Source: Pirellulales bacterium
GTDB lineage: Bacteria; Planctomycetota; Planctomycetia; Pirellulales; Thermoguttaceae
NCBI GenBank assembly: GCA_016936015.1
Contig: JAFGPV010000165.1
Coordinates: 1 to 56,918, forward strand
DNA: 56,918 nt
Direction of reading: 5' to 3'
Within the stretch, counting starts at the first letter, position 1. Each line of letters starts with the position of its first letter. A model generated the notes under the pieces. That model had not been told where the DNA came from. It was given only the letters and a program-made list of their open reading frames with translations, and ran no database searches. A program made the position numbers and the translations under genes. Shown piece after piece: positions 53,092-56,918 of the stretch.

Positions 53092-54975
53092 ATGAAATCC
53101 CTGTTCCTTGGAGTTTTCTGTCTGTTTGCATGGTTCGCAGTGAACATTGCCCCCTCGGACGCGATCGAGCCGGATGCTGTTAAACCGGAGGTCATCGATG
53201 TCTTGCAGCCCGTGCGGCTTGTGCAGTCGGAGCTGTCCGGCGAAATCGGGCGGCGGATAGACGATCTGATCTATAAAAACTACATGGTGATCGATATTGA
53301 GAAGGATTTTCTCGATCCTTTCCGGAAACGGCCGGCATTGGGAGAGTATGACAGGTGCTACGTCGGCATCGGAAAGGTGATCGACGCCGGGAGCATGTTT
53401 TCGGCCTACACGGGCGATCCGAAAGTCTCCGAGCGGACGACGCGGCTGATTGACGAATTGCTCAAGACGCGCGACGCGGACGGCTACCTGGGAGCCATTC
53501 CCGTCGAACCGGAGGGACGGCAGAACTACCGCAACTGGGCCCTGCACGAGGAGGAATACATGGTTCTGGGTCTGACCGACAACTGGCGCTATTGCGGCAA
53601 CAAGAAGTCGCTCGATGCCGCCCGACGACTGGCCGATTACGTGCTCGAGACCTTTCCGAAAAACCCCAAGATCGACACCGTCTGCACGGCCGGTTTGCCC
53701 GAGTCCATGCTGACGCTCTACGGCGCCACCGGCGATACGCGCTATCTGCGGTTCGCCGCCGACCAGCGCCACGGCTATCCGCATTGCGAGAGCGAGTGCA
53801 CCGCCCTTTCCGAGTGGACCAAAGGACCGCTGAACGACCAGACGCTCATCCGCTACGAGACCTCCCACACGTACGTCAATACGGCGCGCTGCTGCGCGCA
53901 GATCATGCTCTTTCACTACGAGCCGAAGGAAAGCCTGCTGACCATCTCGCGTTTCATCCTGGATGAAATGACCAAAAAGGGCGGCTGCCTGTTTGTCACC
54001 GGCTCTTCCTCCGACCGGGAACAATACTCCTACAACCAGAACGGCCGCGGAGGGGTCAGCGAATCGTGCGTTACGGCGTACATGATCCGCTGGTTCAACC
54101 GCCTGATGCGTCTGGAAGGCGATCTCCGCTACGGCGACCTCATGGAACGGGCGATCTACAACGCCCTGTTTGCCGCGCAGGAGCCGGCCGGAAGAAAGCT
54201 CCGTTACTTCACGCCGTTTGAAGGCCCCCGAGGGTATTTTCACGTCGACGGATTCTGCTGTCCCGGCAACTACCGGCGGATCGTCGGCGAACTGCCCGAG
54301 ATGGTCTATTATCGGACTAAAAACGGCGTTGCCGTGAATCTCTATACGGAGTCGAAAAAGACCATTGACCTCGGCGGCGGACGCACGGTGACGATCCAAC
54401 AGCAGACCGACTATCCCACGTCCGGCCTGGTGAAAATGACCGTCTCACCGTCCAAGCCGACGGAGTTTCCTCTCTGGATCCGCATTCCCCGCTGGTGTCC
54501 CGCGGCCAAACTGAAGATCAACGACGAAGCGCCGCAGACCGTCTCGCCCGGCAGGTTGTACTTCGAAATCCGCCGCATCTGGAAACCGTCTGATACCTTG
54601 ACCCTCGACATGCCCATGCCGTGGCGTTGGGTCCGCGGACACCGTCTCCAGGAAGGCCGGGTGGCCTTGATGCGGGGCCCGGTGGTTTATTGTATCGGTA
54701 CGGCCGCCAACGCCGAACTCCTGAAGAAGTACCCCGATCTTGGATATCTGGTGATTGATCCCGCCTCACTTGGCCAACCCATCGCCGACAAGACGGTTCG
54801 CCCCGGAGGCTTGAAAGTCACGGCAAAAACGGTCCCCTGGTTCACCCATAATGAGGACTCGACGCCGATGGACGTCGTCTTTACCGAGTTCGTCGATCCG
54901 ACCGGCGTCGCCACTTACGTCCATATTTCCGATTTGACCAACGCCGTCGAGGACGAACTCCTCGACGAGAAATAG
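53092..54975 (+). CDS. GH127-like beta-L-arabinofuranosidase (secreted)
   Basis: This DUF1680/GH127-type hydrolase of about 627 residues has a signal peptide (MKSLFLGVFCLFAWFAVNIA, ending near PSDA). An (alpha/alpha)6 barrel and a beta-sandwich follow. Metal and nucleophile residues known from bifidobacterial HypBA1 are present: SESCVTAY (Glu324, Cys326) and FCCPGN (Cys389-Cys390). Cys389 should be the nucleophile, with the zinc bound by the other three. It should cut L-arabinofuranoside or a related sugar. GGAGGG lies about 9 nt before the ATG at 53092; a TTG two codons earlier is the alternative. It lies between genes for E1 and E2 of a dehydrogenase complex, 6 bp before E2. Confidence 0.85.
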   Translation: MKSLFLGVFCLFAWFAVNIAPSDAIEPDAVKPEVIDVLQPVRLVQSELSGEIGRRIDDLIYKNYMVIDIEKDFLDPFRKRPALGEYDRCYVGIGKVIDAGSMFSAYTGDPKVSERTTRLIDELLKTRDADGYLGAIPVEPEGRQNYRNWALHEEEYMVLGLTDNWRYCGNKKSLDAARRLADYVLETFPKNPKIDTVCTAGLPESMLTLYGATGDTRYLRFAADQRHGYPHCESECTALSEWTKGPLNDQTLIRYETSHTYVNTARCCAQIMLFHYEPKESLLTISRFILDEMTKKGGCLFVTGSSSDREQYSYNQNGRGGVSESCVTAYMIRWFNRLMRLEGDLRYGDLMERAIYNALFAAQEPAGRKLRYFTPFEGPRGYFHVDGFCCPGNYRRIVGELPEMVYYRTKNGVAVNLYTESKKTIDLGGGRTVTIQQQTDYPTSGLVKMTVSPSKPTEFPLWIRIPRWCPAAKLKINDEAPQTVSPGRLYFEIRRIWKPSDTLTLDMPMPWRWVRGHRLQEGRVALMRGPVVYCIGTAANAELLKKYPDLGYLVIDPASLGQPIADKTVRPGGLKVTAKTVPWFTHNEDSTPMDVVFTEFVDPTGVATYVHISDLTNAVEDELLDEK

Positions 54976-54981
54976 AGTTTT

Positions 54982-55878
54982 GTGAAAACGATTCCTCGCA
55001 TCCCCGCCTCTCCCCGTGCTCGTCGGGCCATGCGTCAGCGTGGCGTAGACCCCGCCGCCGTTCGCGGCACGGGGCCGAACGGTCGGATTGTGGAGGCGGA
55101 CGTCGTGCGTACGGCGGTGGCCAGCTTCTCTCTCCCCCGAGCGGGAGAACGGTTGGGGATGAAGGCGGCTCCGGCGACCGGCCCGCTTTCGCCGATGCGT
55201 CGCGCCGTGGCGGCCAAGGTGACCGAGAGCTTTTCCACCGTCCCGCACTTCTATCTGCGATCGGAAGCGGACGTTACCGCCCTGGTGCAACTGCGAAAGC
55301 AGGCCGTCGAGTCCCAGGAATCGCGCGATGGTCTCCGGCCCAGCCTGACCGATTTTCTCCTCCGCGCGTTGATCCTGGCATTGCGCGATTGCCCCCAAGC
55401 GAATCGTATCTGGCAGAACGATACCGTTGTCGAACTATCCGACATCGATGTCGGACTCGTGGTGCAACAGGACGACGGGCTGATGGTGCCGATCCTCCAT
55501 CAGGCCGACCGGCTCGACATCATGGAGCTTCACCGCCGCCGCGTCGCCGTGGTCGAGGCGGTCCGCTCGGGAAAAACGTCGGCCGATCTCTTCCAGGGCG
55601 GAGCCACGTCGTTGAGCAATCTGGGCAAGTTTCGCGTTGACGAGTTCACGCCCATTATCTTGCCGCCGCAAAGCAGCATGTTGGCCGTCGGCCGGGTGGC
55701 CGAGCGGCCGGCGGTTTTCGAGAGCCGGCTCGCTCTGCGTCACACGGCCTATTTAACGCTCTCGGTCGACCACCGCGTGATGGACGGCGCCCCGGCCGCC
55801 GTGTTTCTCGACCGAATTGTGGAACTGCTGGAAAAACCCTTCCTCCTTTTTTGCAGTCAATCTTTCCAACACTCCTGA
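54982..55878 (+). CDS. 2-Oxoacid dehydrogenase E2 acyltransferase lacking a lipoyl domain
   Basis: The 298-residue protein starts directly with a peripheral-subunit-binding domain (PASPRARRAMRQRGVDPAAV, then GPNGRIVEADV). It continues with a linker and the catalytic domain (LSPMRRAVAAKVTESFSTVP, DIDVGLVVQQDDGLMVPIL), ending in DHRVMDG, whose His264 and Asp268 are catalytic. There is no lipoyl domain, which is unusual, since E2 normally carries at least one. The start is a GTG, 6 bp after the GH127 stop. The lipoyl domain is on the E1 chain of the same operon. Substrate unknown. Confidence 0.9.
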   Translation: MKTIPRIPASPRARRAMRQRGVDPAAVRGTGPNGRIVEADVVRTAVASFSLPRAGERLGMKAAPATGPLSPMRRAVAAKVTESFSTVPHFYLRSEADVTALVQLRKQAVESQESRDGLRPSLTDFLLRALILALRDCPQANRIWQNDTVVELSDIDVGLVVQQDDGLMVPILHQADRLDIMELHRRRVAVVEAVRSGKTSADLFQGGATSLSNLGKFRVDEFTPIILPPQSSMLAVGRVAERPAVFESRLALRHTAYLTLSVDHRVMDGAPAAVFLDRIVELLEKPFLLFCSQSFQHS

Positions 55879-55886
55879 GGTGTCCT

Positions 55887-56720
55887 ATGGCAGCTTGTCA
55901 GCGTATGAAAGGCAAACGGGTCTTGGTGACCGGCTCGGGAACGGGCATCGGCAAAGAGGTGGCGTTGGAGTTCTGCCGCGAAGGGGCCGACGTCGTCTTC
56001 CACTACTCCGGCAGCCGCGCAGGCGCCCAGGCCGCCGTGGAGCAGGCCCAAAGCGGAGGCGCGGCCAAAGTCACGGCCCTCCAAGCCGATTTCCGCCAGC
56101 CCGACGCACCCGCTCAACTGGCCGCCCAGGCGTTCGACTTTCTCGGCGGCATCGATATCCTGGTCAATAACGCCAGCATCACCATGAACGTGCCTTTTGA
56201 AAAGGTGACGTCTCAACAGTTCGACACGCTCTTTGCCGTCAACATCCGGGCGATGTATTTCCTGGCCCAGGCCGCGGTGCGAGCAATGCTCCCGCAGGGA
56301 TCCGGCGTAATCGTCAACACGAGTTCCATTCACGCCGTCGAGGCCTATCCCGAACACACGGTCTACGCCGCCACGAAGGGCGCCATCAACGCTTTCACGC
56401 GCGGGCTGGCGATCGAATTGGCCCCCCGGGGGATTCGCGTCAACGCCGTGGTGCCCGGCTCTGTGGAAGTCGAGGCGTATTACAAGATCTTCGACAAATT
56501 CGATCCCGTAGCGGCCGGCAAGGGCATTCCCGTCGGCTTCATCGGCCAGCCGATCGACATCGCCAAAGCCGTCCTCTTTCTCGCGTCCGACGACGCCCGC
56601 TACATCATCGGACAGGCACTGATCGTCGACGGCGGCACGACTTCGTGGATGCCGTTCGGCGACGGCTTTCTCCAATCCATCGGCGGCCAGTTCGGCCGCG
56701 GCTACGTCCCCGGTCTGTAG
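55887..56720 (+). CDS. Short-chain dehydrogenase/reductase
   Basis: The 277-residue classical SDR has TGSGTGIG, LVNNASI, VNTSSIH and the active-site VYAATKGA (Tyr160, Lys164). It ends in IVDGGTTS. The ATG at 55887, 8 bp after the E2 stop codon, has GAGG 7 nt upstream. It is co-transcribed with E1, GH127 and E2. It could supply or use the 2-oxo compound that the dehydrogenase complex oxidises. The frame is open upstream from 55851 without support. The substrate is unknown. Confidence 0.9.
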   Translation: MAACQRMKGKRVLVTGSGTGIGKEVALEFCREGADVVFHYSGSRAGAQAAVEQAQSGGAAKVTALQADFRQPDAPAQLAAQAFDFLGGIDILVNNASITMNVPFEKVTSQQFDTLFAVNIRAMYFLAQAAVRAMLPQGSGVIVNTSSIHAVEAYPEHTVYAATKGAINAFTRGLAIELAPRGIRVNAVVPGSVEVEAYYKIFDKFDPVAAGKGIPVGFIGQPIDIAKAVLFLASDDARYIIGQALIVDGGTTSWMPFGDGFLQSIGGQFGRGYVPGL

Positions 56721-56781
56721 CAACCATTCCCTAATAGATTGGTCAATATTGTCTCCGGACCGACATAGCCAGGCACTCGTC

Positions 56782-56918
56782 ATGGGGCCTATACCGCTCA
56801 AATGCCGGTACTGCTTCATCGATTACGACCGCGAGCTGGGTATTGTGGCCGAGACCTCGAAAGACAACTCCCGCATGATCGCCACCTTCCGCAACCGCGG
56901 CTTCGAGATCAACGACCA
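56782..56918 (+). pseudogene. Fragment of a GNAT acetyltransferase, cut by the window end
   Basis: From the ATG at 56782 the frame reads RYCFIDYDRELGIVAE, a stretch known from GNAT domains fused to ADP-forming acyl-CoA synthetases. It goes straight into TSKDNSRMIATFRNRGFEIN, which resembles a later part of the same domain. About 70 residues between the two seem to be missing. The frame is open to the end of the window. A broken gene is the best reading; a short distant relative is the alternative. Confidence 0.45.

Overview
The window looks like a stretch of a Planctomycetota chromosome (the exact lineage cannot be read from it). The signs are two DUF1559 pseudopilin-like proteins, small transthyretin-like lipoproteins with the SGRVLIDG motif, six secreted proteins with C-terminal PEP-CTERM sorting signals, two very large autotransporter-associated-repeat (PATR) proteins, a XylR-type regulator (periplasmic-binding-protein-like domain plus AraC helix-turn-helix), several PF12831-type FAD oxidoreductases and mostly GC-rich sequence. 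No tRNA, rRNA, CRISPR array, phage or plasmid gene was seen.

Layout. 1-2.1 kb: a small membrane protein and a REP-associated tyrosine transposase with inverted-repeat ends and a truncated second copy. 2.2-14.2 kb, all minus strand: XylR-type regulator, LamG-like PEP-CTERM protein, PEP-CTERM metallophosphoesterase, giant PATR/PEP-CTERM protein, DUF1559 protein, lipoprotein. 14.4-24.7 kb: carbon-metabolism genes (zinc alcohol dehydrogenase, SDR, two FAD oxidoreductases, a secreted toroid-fold protein, a NagA-like deacetylase). 24.9-33.3 kb, minus strand: a second copy of the surface cassette (giant PATR/PEP-CTERM protein, DUF1559, lipoprotein) followed by another PEP-CTERM protein. 34.0-46.6 kb: DHDPS-family lyase plus GntR, secreted GHL10-like hydrolase, third FAD oxidoreductase divergent from a sodium:solute symporter, a DNRLRE-like PEP-CTERM protein, a second GntR, and an operon of mutarotase-like protein, UlaG-like hydrolase and SDR. 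46.7-56.9 kb: GntR plus secreted GH2, divergent from an operon of fused 2-oxoacid dehydrogenase E1, GH127, E2 and SDR; a decayed acetyltransferase fragment ends the window.

How the genes may work together. Secreted or periplasmic enzymes (GH2, GH127, GHL10-like, toroid-fold protein) would release sugars. The symporter, NagA, SDRs, dehydrogenases, FAD oxidoreductases, aldolase-like lyase and 2-oxoacid dehydrogenase would oxidise them, under three FCD-type GntR regulators and one XylR-type regulator. Substrates cannot be assigned from sequence alone.

Most unusual: (1) a dehydrogenase complex whose lipoyl domain sits at the C-terminus of a fused E1 alpha-beta chain, while the E2 starts directly at its subunit-binding domain; (2) a duplicated three-gene surface cassette with a hairpin at the same place in both copies; (3) an SDR with Phe at the catalytic Tyr position; (4) several strong palindromic repeats between genes.
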